A stretch of 64,000 nucleotides of DNA from Rubrimonas cliftonensis (GTDB lineage: Bacteria; Pseudomonadota; Alphaproteobacteria; Rhodobacterales; Rhodobacteraceae). The position numbers and the translations under genes were made by a program. Below the pieces are notes generated by a model that was given only the letters and a program-made list of their open reading frames with translations, had not been told where the DNA came from and did no database searches. Below, piece by piece: positions 44,358 through 52,299 of this stretch (within the stretch, counting starts at the first letter, position 1; each line of letters begins with the position of its first letter). The DNA lies in NCBI RefSeq assembly GCF_900107585.1, contig NZ_FNQM01000002.1, positions 124,001 through 188,000 on the forward strand, in the 5' to 3' direction.

Positions 44358-44442
44358 GCCGCGCCAGGGCGCCCGACGAGCCGGACGGCCGACACGCCGC
44401 AGGCGGCGAGGGCGCGCGCAGACTGCGACCGGCGCCCAGGTC

Positions 44443-44472
44443 GGCGCCGAGGTCGGCGGCCCGACCGGCGCC
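44443..44472. terminator. Hairpin between convergent betA and ParB-like gene
   Basis: Arms ggcgcc+ggtcgg (44443-44456, with a two-base bulge) and ccgacc+ggcgcc (44461-44472) fold around a four-base loop. The location between two stop codons on opposite strands fits a shared terminator. No T-tract. Confidence 0.55.
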
Positions 44473-44487
44473 GGGGCCGGCGCGCGT

Positions 44488-44736
44488 TCAGCGCACGCGG
44501 GCCTGCACCAGCACCGCCGCCACCTCGGTCTCGCCGAGCGACCTCAGCGCCTCGAGCCGATGCAGCCCTTCGATCAGCACGAAGCGGTCGCCGTCCTCGC
44601 GCAGCTGGATGGGCGTCTTCTGTCCGTGCTCCATGATGTCCTCGGCCAGCGCATCGGTCCGCGCCGCATCAAGGGTGCGGCGGCGCTTGGCGGGAACATA
44701 GACGCGGTCGATGGGGAGCAGGCGACGCTGAAGCAT
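44488..44736 (-). CDS. Small stand-alone ParB/sulfiredoxin-like domain protein
   Basis: An 82-residue protein consisting of just the ParB N-terminal-like fold: LLPIDRVYVPAKRRRTLD, LAEDIMEHGQKTPIQLRED (the 'SI-x-x-xG-x-x-x-PI' pattern) and FVLIEGLHRLEALRSLGETEVAAVLV, where ParB has the GERRxxAA nucleotide-binding motif (here GLHRLEA). There is no helix-turn-helix or dimerisation domain, so it cannot be a partition ParB. Related mini-domains occur in phage, plasmid and CTPase-like regulatory proteins. It is isolated, convergent with betA and divergent from a hybrid kinase. Function unknown. Confidence 0.75.
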   Translation of the reverse strand: MLQRRLLPIDRVYVPAKRRRTLDAARTDALAEDIMEHGQKTPIQLREDGDRFVLIEGLHRLEALRSLGETEVAAVLVQARVR

Positions 44737-44776
44737 CGCGCGACGGTATCGCAGCCGCGGTCCGCAGGCCAGCCTT

Positions 44777-44821
44777 CCGCCAGCCGGGGGCGGCGGCTTC
44801 CCGGCCGCCCCCGGCTGGCGG
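44777..44821. repeat. Perfect 18-bp-arm palindrome in a divergent intergenic region
   Basis: Arms 44777-44794 (reads ccgccagccgggggcggc) and 44804-44821 (its exact complement) are separated by nine bases. It lies 40 bp upstream of the ParB-like start and about 100 bp upstream of the kinase start. There is no gene end to terminate here, so it is more likely a regulatory or structural element than a terminator. Confidence 0.85.
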
Positions 44822-44923
44822 GACGGGCGGGAGGCCCGATGCGCAACCGCACCTTAAGGAAGAATGCGTCTTGTTCGCCCCATGTCTCGAGCCGATCGCG
44901 CGGCGCCGCAGGGGAACGACGCA

Positions 44924-47900
44924 ATGAACGATGCGCCCCTGGAGAGCGGCGACGCAGCGGCGCGACGCGAGGGCCGGGCGGAGCGCACCCTGCGCGTCCT
45001 CGCGCTGGCCGTCGCCGCCTTCGCGGCCGTCGCGCTCTGCCTCGCCGTCATGGGCGGGCGGAATGCGCTGGAGGCGTCGAGGGCGCGCCTCGCCGCGCAG
45101 GAGTATCGCGCGGCCTTCGAGGCGCTGACCGAAGGGGCGACCGCCGCGGCGGAGAACATCGCGCGGCTGCGCGGCGCCTCGGACCATCTCGCGCCCGAGG
45201 AGCTGGAGGCGTTCGTGCGGTCCGCCGTCGTCGCCTCCTCGCCCATGGTGCTCCAGCAGGGCTGGGCGCCGGTCGAGGCCGCGGCCCCCGGCGCGGCGCT
45301 GCTGCTGATCGACCGCGACGAGGCTTCGGTCAGGGTGCTCTCCGGCGGCGCGGCGCAGCCCGCGCTGGCGGGCCGCCTCGCCCGGATCGAGGCCGGCGCC
45401 GTCAGCATCGACGGCTTCGCGACCCGCGATCCGGGCCGCGAAGCGACGCCCGGGGTCGTCACGATCCTCGCGCCGACCGCGCGCGGGGCGGGGCGGATCG
45501 ACGGCGCCGCCTTCGCGACGATCGATCTCGCCGCCGTCGCCGGCGCCCTGCCGCCCCATCCGCGCGCCGAGATCGTCGGGCTGCGCGTCGTGCGCGACGG
45601 CGTCGCCCGTTCGATCTTCGGCGACGGCGTCGCCCGTCCGGCCCTCGGCGACGGCGTCGCCCGTCCGGCCCTCGGCGACGGCGCGGCGAAGGCGGACGAC
45701 TTCCTGCAGTCGACGCGGCTACGGCTCGCAGACGCCGTTGTGGAGATCGATGTCGGATGGCGCCCCATGCCGGCCTGGCGGGCGGTTCTGGCGCAAGGCG
45801 ACGGCGCGCTGACGGCGGCGCTCCTCGGCATCCTGCTGACCTGCGCGCTGGCGACGCTCGCGCCCCGCCGGTCGGCGCTTTCGGCGGCGGCCGCCGCGGC
45901 CGCCAGCCGGCGGAAATCGCAGCTCGTCGCCGCCCTGGGCCATGAGGTCCGCACGCCGCTCACCGCGATCATCGGCATGGCCGAGCAGATCCGGAAGGGC
46001 CCGATGACCGAGCGGCAGAGCGTCGAGGCCGCCACGCTGGTCCGCTTGGCCGAATCGCTGCTCTCGACCATCGGCCAGATCCTCGACTTCTCGACGCTCG
46101 AGGGCGGCCGCCTCGACGTCGACAGCGTCGATACCGACCTCGCCGGGCTGGTCGGCGAGGTGGCGCAGGCGATGAACGTGCTCGCCGCGCAGAAGCGGCT
46201 CGATCTCGTCGTGAACATGCCCCTGCACGTTCCGCGCCTGGTGAAGACCGATCCGCCCCGCCTGCGGCGGATCCTGACCAACCTGCTGTCGAACGCCGTG
46301 AAGTTCACTTCGGAGGGAGCGGTCACGCTCACCGTCTCGCTGAACCGCGAACGCGGCGACCGGGGCGGGCCGGCCTGGTTCCGCTTCGTCGTGGCGGACA
46401 CCGGCGCGGGCATGACGCCGGAGCAGGCGCGGATCGTCTTCGAACCGTTCGGCGAGGCCTCCGGCGCCGCCGCGCGCGGCGATGGCGGCGCCGGCCTCGG
46501 CCCCGGCGTCGCGCGGCGCCTCGCGCGGCTGCTCGGCGGCGACGTCGCCGTGTCGAGCCGGCCGGGCCGCGGCGCCGTGTTCACCCTCGAACTGCCCTTC
46601 GAGACGCTGCCCGCGCCGCGTCGGCTGCGGCGTGAGATCGGACTGTGCTCCGCCCAGAAGATCCTCGTCGCCGTGCAGGATGCGCGGACGCGCGACGTGC
46701 TGGTGGAGACGTTGGACGGCGTCGGCGCGCTGGCCGTCGGCGTCTGCGACATCGCCGAGGCGCGGGACGCGCTGGCCGGCGAGGAGGCCATGCGCGACCC
46801 GTTCGACATGGTGCTGTTTCAGGGCGTGTTCCGCGACAGGGGCTCGCTGCTGGAGACCCTCGATCTCGCGCAGTCCTGCGGGCTCCGGCCGACGCCGGTC
46901 TGGGTGCGTCCGAGCTGGATGGTCCCGGCGGAGGCGCCGCAGTCGTCCTGCGGCGTGGCGACCGTGCTCGAGGGCCCGTTCCTTCCCGAGAACGTGGCGC
47001 GCGGGATCGCGCATGCGGCGTCGGGCGGTCGGATCGCGGCGTCGCCTGAGCCGGGGAACGCCGCGCAAGGCCCCGGCCGGCGCGGCCCGAGCGTGCTCCT
47101 CGTCGAGGACGATCCCGCGAACCGGGAGCATGTCGAGGCGCTGCTGAAGGGCCTCGGTTGCAAGACGCGCATCGCCGGCGACGGCGTGGAGGCGATCGAA
47201 GCGATGCGGCAGGCGCGCTTCGATCTCGTCCTGACGGCCTGCCAGACGCCGGCGGCGGACGGCTGCGACGCCGCGGGGCGCATGGTCGAACTGATGCGCG
47301 CCGGCGCCCTTTGCGAGGCCCCGATCATCGCGCTCACGGAGGAAACCACGACGGAAGACCGCGCGCGCAGCCTCGCCGCGGGGATGTCGGACTGCCTCGC
47401 GAGGCCCGTCCGCGCAGCGGCGCTGGCGGCGCTGGTGGACAGATGGACGGCCCGCGGACCCGCCGGCGCCGCGGCGCAGGCCGACGCGCGCGACGCGGGC
47501 GGGGCGCCGCCGGCGGCTGCCCGCCCGTCAACCCCGCCCGCGGCGGCGCCCAGCTCCCCGCCCAGCTCCCCGCCCTGCGCCGCGCCTGCGGGCGGCCCCC
47601 CCGACCTCTCCGGGCCCGAAGCGGCGCAGCCCTGGCCAACCGGGCCGCTCGATGCGCCTCTGGAGCGCTTCGCCGCCGAGCTGCGGCGCGACCTTCTCGC
47701 CATGCCGGCGGCGCTGGAGGCGGGCGATCTCGACGCCTGCTCGCGCGCCGCGCGCGCCATGCGGGTCTCCGCCGGTCGGATGGGCGCGACCGCGCTCGCG
47801 GAGGCCGCGCAGGATCTGGAGCTGTCGGCGCAGGCCGCGGATGCGACGCCGGCGCATGTCGCGCTGACGGTCCGCGCGCTCGCGGTGGAGTTCAGGGCGT

Positions 47901-47929
47901 TCGTCGCCGGCTTGAAGGGCGCGGCCTAG
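44924..47929 (+). CDS. Hybrid histidine kinase with degenerate receiver and HPt domains
   Basis: About 1001 residues. Two membrane segments (near 25-45 and 295-315) bracket a sensor region. HisKA has His340 in LVAALGHEVRTPLTAIIGMA; the ATPase boxes are NLLSNAVKFTSEG, DTGAGM and GGAGLGPGV. A pseudo-receiver (QKILVAVQDARTRDVL to about 720) lacks acidic residues. The main receiver starts VLLVEDDPANREH but reads LVLTACQTPAADG, with Ala772 at the phospho-Asp position and Arg for the conserved Lys (LARPV). After a Pro/Ala linker, an HPt-like helix reads ARAMRVSAGRMGA, with Arg944 in place of the phospho-His. AGGGGAA precedes the chosen ATG; one 60 bases earlier is possible. Confidence 0.88.
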   Translation: MNDAPLESGDAAARREGRAERTLRVLALAVAAFAAVALCLAVMGGRNALEASRARLAAQEYRAAFEALTEGATAAAENIARLRGASDHLAPEELEAFVRSAVVASSPMVLQQGWAPVEAAAPGAALLLIDRDEASVRVLSGGAAQPALAGRLARIEAGAVSIDGFATRDPGREATPGVVTILAPTARGAGRIDGAAFATIDLAAVAGALPPHPRAEIVGLRVVRDGVARSIFGDGVARPALGDGVARPALGDGAAKADDFLQSTRLRLADAVVEIDVGWRPMPAWRAVLAQGDGALTAALLGILLTCALATLAPRRSALSAAAAAAASRRKSQLVAALGHEVRTPLTAIIGMAEQIRKGPMTERQSVEAATLVRLAESLLSTIGQILDFSTLEGGRLDVDSVDTDLAGLVGEVAQAMNVLAAQKRLDLVVNMPLHVPRLVKTDPPRLRRILTNLLSNAVKFTSEGAVTLTVSLNRERGDRGGPAWFRFVVADTGAGMTPEQARIVFEPFGEASGAAARGDGGAGLGPGVARRLARLLGGDVAVSSRPGRGAVFTLELPFETLPAPRRLRREIGLCSAQKILVAVQDARTRDVLVETLDGVGALAVGVCDIAEARDALAGEEAMRDPFDMVLFQGVFRDRGSLLETLDLAQSCGLRPTPVWVRPSWMVPAEAPQSSCGVATVLEGPFLPENVARGIAHAASGGRIAASPEPGNAAQGPGRRGPSVLLVEDDPANREHVEALLKGLGCKTRIAGDGVEAIEAMRQARFDLVLTACQTPAADGCDAAGRMVELMRAGALCEAPIIALTEETTTEDRARSLAAGMSDCLARPVRAAALAALVDRWTARGPAGAAAQADARDAGGAPPAAARPSTPPAAAPSSPPSSPPCAAPAGGPPDLSGPEAAQPWPTGPLDAPLERFAAELRRDLLAMPAALEAGDLDACSRAARAMRVSAGRMGATALAEAAQDLELSAQAADATPAHVALTVRALAVEFRAFVAGLKGAA
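45599..45679. repeat. Three tandem 27-bp units in the sensor part of the kinase gene
   Basis: Units at 45599-45625, 45626-45652 and 45653-45679; the last two are identical and the first differs at a few bases. They encode GVARSIFGD then GVARPALGD twice, followed by a partial fourth unit. The repeat lies in the periplasmic part shortly before the second membrane segment and is frame-neutral. Confidence 0.95.
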
Positions 47930-48032
47930 CCCGTCGGGCGGCCGCCGCGATCCGCGCCGGCGCCGGCGCCGCTTGCCGCGCGCCGCGATCGATGCGCGAC
48001 TGCGCGCGGACCCGCCGCCGGAGACGCCGCGC

Positions 48033-50792
48033 ATGACCATCGAGGACCAGCTTCACCCCGAGATCGAGCCCTTCGAGACGCGGCGCATCGCCGTCGATCC
48101 GCCCCATGTCCTGCATGTGGAGCAGTGCGGGAACCCCGACGGCCTGCCTGCGCTGTTCCTGCACGGCGGGCCGGGCGGCGGCGCCAGGCCGTTCCAGCGG
48201 CGCACCTTCGACCCGGCGCGGTTCCGCGTCGTGCTGTTTGACCAGCGCGGCTGCGGGCGCTCCGAGCCTTCGGCGGAGCTCGCCGGCAACGAGACCGCGG
48301 CGCTGATCCGCGACATCGAGACGATCCGCGCCGCGCTGGGAATCGACCGCTGGCTCGTCACGGGCGGCTCCTGGGGCAGCCTGCTGGCGCTCGCCTATGC
48401 CGGCGCCCACCCCGAGCGCTGCCTTGGGCTGCGGCTGCATGGCGTGTTCCTCGGCTCGCCCGACGAGACGCGCTTCTGGTTCCACGGCATCGGGCGGTTC
48501 TTCCCCGAAGCGTTCGCGGAGTTCGAGGCCCATGTCGACGCGGCGGAGCGCGGCGACCTGCTCGAAGCCTACCGCCGCCGCCTGACCGACGACGACCCCG
48601 CCGTGCAGGCCGCCGCCGCGCAGGCGCTGCGGCGCTTCTCCGCGCGCAGCCAGACCCTGCTGCCGAGCGCGACGCATGTGAACGCGCTGACCCGGCCGCG
48701 CGCGGCGCTGGAGATCGCGCGCATCTTCACCCACTACTGCTCCAACCGCTTCTTCATGCCCGAAGGCCACGCGCTCGCCTGCGCCGCGACGCTGCGCCAC
48801 CTGCCCTGCGAGATCGTGCAGGGCCGCTACGACGTGGTGACGCCGCCGCGCTCGGCGTGGCGGCTGGCGCAGGCATGGCCGGAGGCGCGCCTCACCATGG
48901 TCGATCTCGCCAACCATGTCGCGACGCCGGAGGCGCCGGCGCTTTCGGCGGCGCTGAGGGCCGCGACGGACCGGCTGGCCGACCGGCTGGGGCCGGCGCG
49001 TGACGCGCCGACCATCGACGACTGGCTCGCGCCGCGCGCCTGCAAGGCGCCGGCCGTCTCCGACGACGGCGGGCTGCTCGCCTTCCTCAGCGACGAGACC
49101 GGCTTCGATCAGCTCTGGACGATGGATCTCGCCGCCGGCGGCCCGCCGACGCAGCTTCTGGCGTTGAACGAATGCGTCGGCGCGGTCGCCTTCCGCCCCG
49201 GCGCGCGCGACATCCTGTTCACCACCGACGTCGGCGGCGACGAGCGGCATCAGCTCCATCTGCTCGCCGAGGGCGCCGGGCAGGCGCGGGCGCTGACCGC
49301 CGACCCGCGCCGCGTGCACGCCTGGGGCTGCTTCGACGCCGAAGGCGCCCGCGCAGCCTTCTCCCGCAACGCCCCCGACCCGCGTCATATGAGCGTGGTC
49401 GTGACGGACCTCGCGACGGGCGCCGAGCGCGTCGTCGTGGAGGGGCCGGGCTGGCGGCAGCCGATGAGCTTCCACCCCGACGGCAGGCTTCTGGTTCAGG
49501 ACAACCGCGGCGGCATGTTCGACGCCGGGCTCGACCTGCTCGACCTGGACGCCGGCGCCGTGCGCGAGCTGCTGCCGCGCGGCGCGGGCCGCCACATCGC
49601 CGCCGCGCGGTGGAGCGACGGCGGCGCGCGGCTCATGCTGGCGATGGACGACGGGACCGGCTTCCACGGCCTCGCCGCGCTGGACCTCGCCTCCGGCGCG
49701 CTCGACTGGCTGAGCCGGCCCGAGGGCGACGTGGAGCTGCTCGCGGTCGCCAAGGGCGGCGCGCTGGCGGCATACGCCGTCAACGCCCAGGGCTTTACGC
49801 GCATAACGTTGCGCGACATGGCGTCGGGGACGGATAGCGACCTCGCCACGCCCTTCCCCGGCCGCGCCACGGCGCTGGCCTTCACCCCCGACGGCGCGGC
49901 GCTGATCGTCGCGCAGGCGGGCTTCTCGCGGCCCTCGACGATCCTGCGGCTGGATCTCGCGAGCGGGGAGGCGACCGTGCTGGCCGAGGGCGCGCCGCCG
50001 CCGCCGGGCGCGGTCGAGCCGCGCCTCGCCCATGTCGAGAGCTTCGACGGCGCGCAGGTTCCCGTGTTCGTCTTCGAGCCCGCCGGCCCCGTCCCGCCCG
50101 GCGGGCGCCCGGCGCTGGCGATGGTGCATGGCGGGCCGGAGTCGCAATACGCCGCCCATTGGCGGGCCGACGTTCAGCATCTCGTGCGCCGCGGCTGGGT
50201 GGTCGTCGCGCCGAACCTGCGCGGCTCCACCGGCTACGGCCGCGCGTGGCAGGCGGGCGACGACCTCGACAGGCGCATGGACAGCGTGCGCGACCTCAAG
50301 GCGGTGCGCGACTGGCTCGCCGCCCGGCCGGACGTGGACGCGGGGCGGCTCGTGGTCGCCGGCCAGTCCTATGGCGGTTTCATGGTGCTGGCCGCGATCA
50401 CCGAACACCCGCAGGACTGGCGGGCGGCGGTGGACTTCTACGGCATCGCCGACTTCAACACCCTGATGGCCACCACCGGGCCGTGGCGGCGGGCGCTGCG
50501 GGCGGTGGAGTATGGCGACCCGGACACGGAGGCCGGCCGGGCGCTGCTCGCCGCCATCTCGCCGATGCGCAGGGTGGACCGGATCGAGACGCCGCTCTTC
50601 ATCGCCCATGGCCTAGACGACCCCCGCGTGACGCCGAGCGAGAGCGAGATGCTGTTCTCGGCCCTGCGCGGGCTGGGCCGCGACGTGACGCTCGTCCGCG
50701 TGCCCCACGCCGGCCACGGCTTCACGCGGCTTGGGGACCGCAGCGCCGTCTACGGCGCCATGATGCGCTTCATCGAGACCCGCACGCGGTAG
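48033..50792 (+). CDS. Fusion of proline-iminopeptidase-like and S9 prolyl-oligopeptidase-like enzymes
   Basis: A 919-residue two-enzyme protein. Residues about 1-320 are an S33 proline iminopeptidase: LFLHGGPGGGARPFQRRTFDP, DQRGCGRSEPSAEL, nucleophile Ser113 in GGSWGSLLALAYA, aspartate in QGRYDVVTPP and histidine in LANHVATPE. Residues about 340-640 are a beta-propeller of WD-like blades (SDDGGLLAFLSDETG, FRPGARDILFTTD). Residues about 660-919 are an S9 peptidase: MVHGGPESQY, NLRGSTGYGRAW, Ser779 in GQSYGG, Asp863 in HGLDDPRV and His895 in PHAGHGF. Both triads look complete. GGAG lies nine bases before the ATG. No signal peptide. It probably degrades proline-containing peptides in the cytoplasm. 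Confidence 0.9.
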   Translation: MTIEDQLHPEIEPFETRRIAVDPPHVLHVEQCGNPDGLPALFLHGGPGGGARPFQRRTFDPARFRVVLFDQRGCGRSEPSAELAGNETAALIRDIETIRAALGIDRWLVTGGSWGSLLALAYAGAHPERCLGLRLHGVFLGSPDETRFWFHGIGRFFPEAFAEFEAHVDAAERGDLLEAYRRRLTDDDPAVQAAAAQALRRFSARSQTLLPSATHVNALTRPRAALEIARIFTHYCSNRFFMPEGHALACAATLRHLPCEIVQGRYDVVTPPRSAWRLAQAWPEARLTMVDLANHVATPEAPALSAALRAATDRLADRLGPARDAPTIDDWLAPRACKAPAVSDDGGLLAFLSDETGFDQLWTMDLAAGGPPTQLLALNECVGAVAFRPGARDILFTTDVGGDERHQLHLLAEGAGQARALTADPRRVHAWGCFDAEGARAAFSRNAPDPRHMSVVVTDLATGAERVVVEGPGWRQPMSFHPDGRLLVQDNRGGMFDAGLDLLDLDAGAVRELLPRGAGRHIAAARWSDGGARLMLAMDDGTGFHGLAALDLASGALDWLSRPEGDVELLAVAKGGALAAYAVNAQGFTRITLRDMASGTDSDLATPFPGRATALAFTPDGAALIVAQAGFSRPSTILRLDLASGEATVLAEGAPPPPGAVEPRLAHVESFDGAQVPVFVFEPAGPVPPGGRPALAMVHGGPESQYAAHWRADVQHLVRRGWVVVAPNLRGSTGYGRAWQAGDDLDRRMDSVRDLKAVRDWLAARPDVDAGRLVVAGQSYGGFMVLAAITEHPQDWRAAVDFYGIADFNTLMATTGPWRRALRAVEYGDPDTEAGRALLAAISPMRRVDRIETPLFIAHGLDDPRVTPSESEMLFSALRGLGRDVTLVRVPHAGHGFTRLGDRSAVYGAMMRFIETRTR

Positions 50793-50819
50793 CGGGCGGG
50801 GTTCCGGGGCCGCGCCGCT

Positions 50820-52049
50820 TCAGCCGCGCAGCAGGGCGTCCGCCGCGGCGACGAAGACCTGCGCGCCCAGCGCGATGTCCTGCTCGGCGGTGTCCTCGGT
50901 CCAGTGGTGGCTGACGCCGCCGATGCTGGGCGTGAACAGCATTCCGGTCGGCATCAGCGGCGCCATGTACTGCGCGTCGTGCCCCGCGCCGCTCGGCAGC
51001 GCCATCCATGCGCCGGGGGCGACGCGCTCGGCGGCGGCCTCCAGCGCCCCGCGCGCGCGCGGGTGCATCACCGCCGGCTCGCTCTGGCCGAGCGTCTCCA
51101 GCGTCGCGGGGCAGCGGCCCTCGGCGTTCGCCTCGGCGACCAGCGCCTCGAGCCGCGCGCGCATCCGGTCGAGCACGGCGCGGTCGGCGTCGCGGAACTG
51201 GAACAGCATCTCGGCGCGGCCGGGTATGATGCTGGGCGCGCCGGGGTCGAGCGTGATGCGCCCCACGGTCCAGACGCTGTGCGGCCCGGCGACTTCGGGG
51301 AACCTCGCCTCGATGCGCTGGCAAAAGCGCGTCAGCGCCGCGCCCGCGTCGCGCCGCGCCGCCATCGACGTCGTGCCGGCGTGGTTCTGCGCGCCCTCGA
51401 AGGTGATCCGATACTGCCAGATCGCCACGATGGAGGTCACGACGCCGACGCGCAGCCCGGCGCGCTCCAGCCGGTCGCCCTGCTCGATGTGGGCTTCGAG
51501 AAAGGCGCCGTGGCGGCCCTGCTCTAGCTGCGCGCGCGGCAGCCCGGCGAGCCCCGCCTCCGCCAGCGCCTCGCGCAGCGGGCGTCCGTCGGTGCGGTTG
51601 CGCGCGGCGTCGATCTCGGCCTCGGTCAGCGCGCCGGTGAAGGAGCGGCTGCCGTGGAAATGGCCGAAATGCCCCTCCTCGTCGGCGAAGGCGATCACGT
51701 CGACGCCGGCCCCGGCGCCGGCTAGGCCGGCGTCCTCCGCCACGGCGCGCGCGGCCTCCAGCGCGTAGACGACGCCCAGCGCGCCGTCGAGCCATCCGGC
51801 GTGGTTCTGGCTCTCAAGATGCGAGCCGGCGAGCAGCTTCGGCCCGTCGCCCATCGCCCGGCTCACGACGCTGGCGATCCCGTCGATCGACGCCTCGGCG
51901 CCGGTCTCGCGCAACTGCGCGACGAGCCAGCGCCGCGCCTCCATGTCCTGCGCCGACAGCGTCGGGCGGTGCACGCCGGTCCTGTAGGCGCCCATGGCGC
52001 GCAGCGTGTGGAGATCGCGCAGGACGCGCTCGGGGTTCGCCTGGGCCAT
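50820..52049 (-). CDS. M20-family amidohydrolase (N-carbamoyl-amino-acid hydrolase/AllC-like)
   Basis: A 409-residue zinc-dependent hydrolase of the HyuC/AllC/beta-ureidopropionase group. Metal-binding blocks are visible: LLAGSHLESQNHAGWLDGALGV (His and bridging Asp), IAFADEEGHFG (Glu pair), FLEAHIEQGDRLE (His) and GGVSHHWTEDTA (last His). The dimerisation domain contains NHAGTTSMAARRDAGAAL. The usual GSHxDT is GSHLES here, which suggests substrate divergence. Start ATG with GGGAG ten bases upstream. It is divergent from hyuAB, so an N-carbamoyl amino acid is the leading guess; allantoate is an alternative given puuE/allA. Confidence 0.88.
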   Translation of the reverse strand: MAQANPERVLRDLHTLRAMGAYRTGVHRPTLSAQDMEARRWLVAQLRETGAEASIDGIASVVSRAMGDGPKLLAGSHLESQNHAGWLDGALGVVYALEAARAVAEDAGLAGAGAGVDVIAFADEEGHFGHFHGSRSFTGALTEAEIDAARNRTDGRPLREALAEAGLAGLPRAQLEQGRHGAFLEAHIEQGDRLERAGLRVGVVTSIVAIWQYRITFEGAQNHAGTTSMAARRDAGAALTRFCQRIEARFPEVAGPHSVWTVGRITLDPGAPSIIPGRAEMLFQFRDADRAVLDRMRARLEALVAEANAEGRCPATLETLGQSEPAVMHPRARGALEAAAERVAPGAWMALPSGAGHDAQYMAPLMPTGMLFTPSIGGVSHHWTEDTAEQDIALGAQVFVAAADALLRG

Positions 52050-52299
52050 GGCGTCGGTTCTCCCTGCTCGCTCGCGCCGGAACGCCGTTCGCGCGCCTCG
52101 GCCGCCAGCGCACCTCAGCACGACGCCGGGCGCAGGGAAACCTGGCGCGCGCACGAAGCTGCGGATCGGGCAAGGCTTTGGCCCGGCGCCCGAAAAGCGG
52201 GCTGGGGCCGACCCGGGCGCCGCATCGGCGGACTTCGCGCTATCGCAGTGGGCGGCGCTGCGGCTAGCCTGTCTGCGAATCGGACCGGAGGCTCACAGA

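Noticed and set aside
44854-46809. Minus-strand frame of 651 codons opposite the kinase
   Set aside because: Ser/Arg/Ala low-complexity shadow of the kinase frame.
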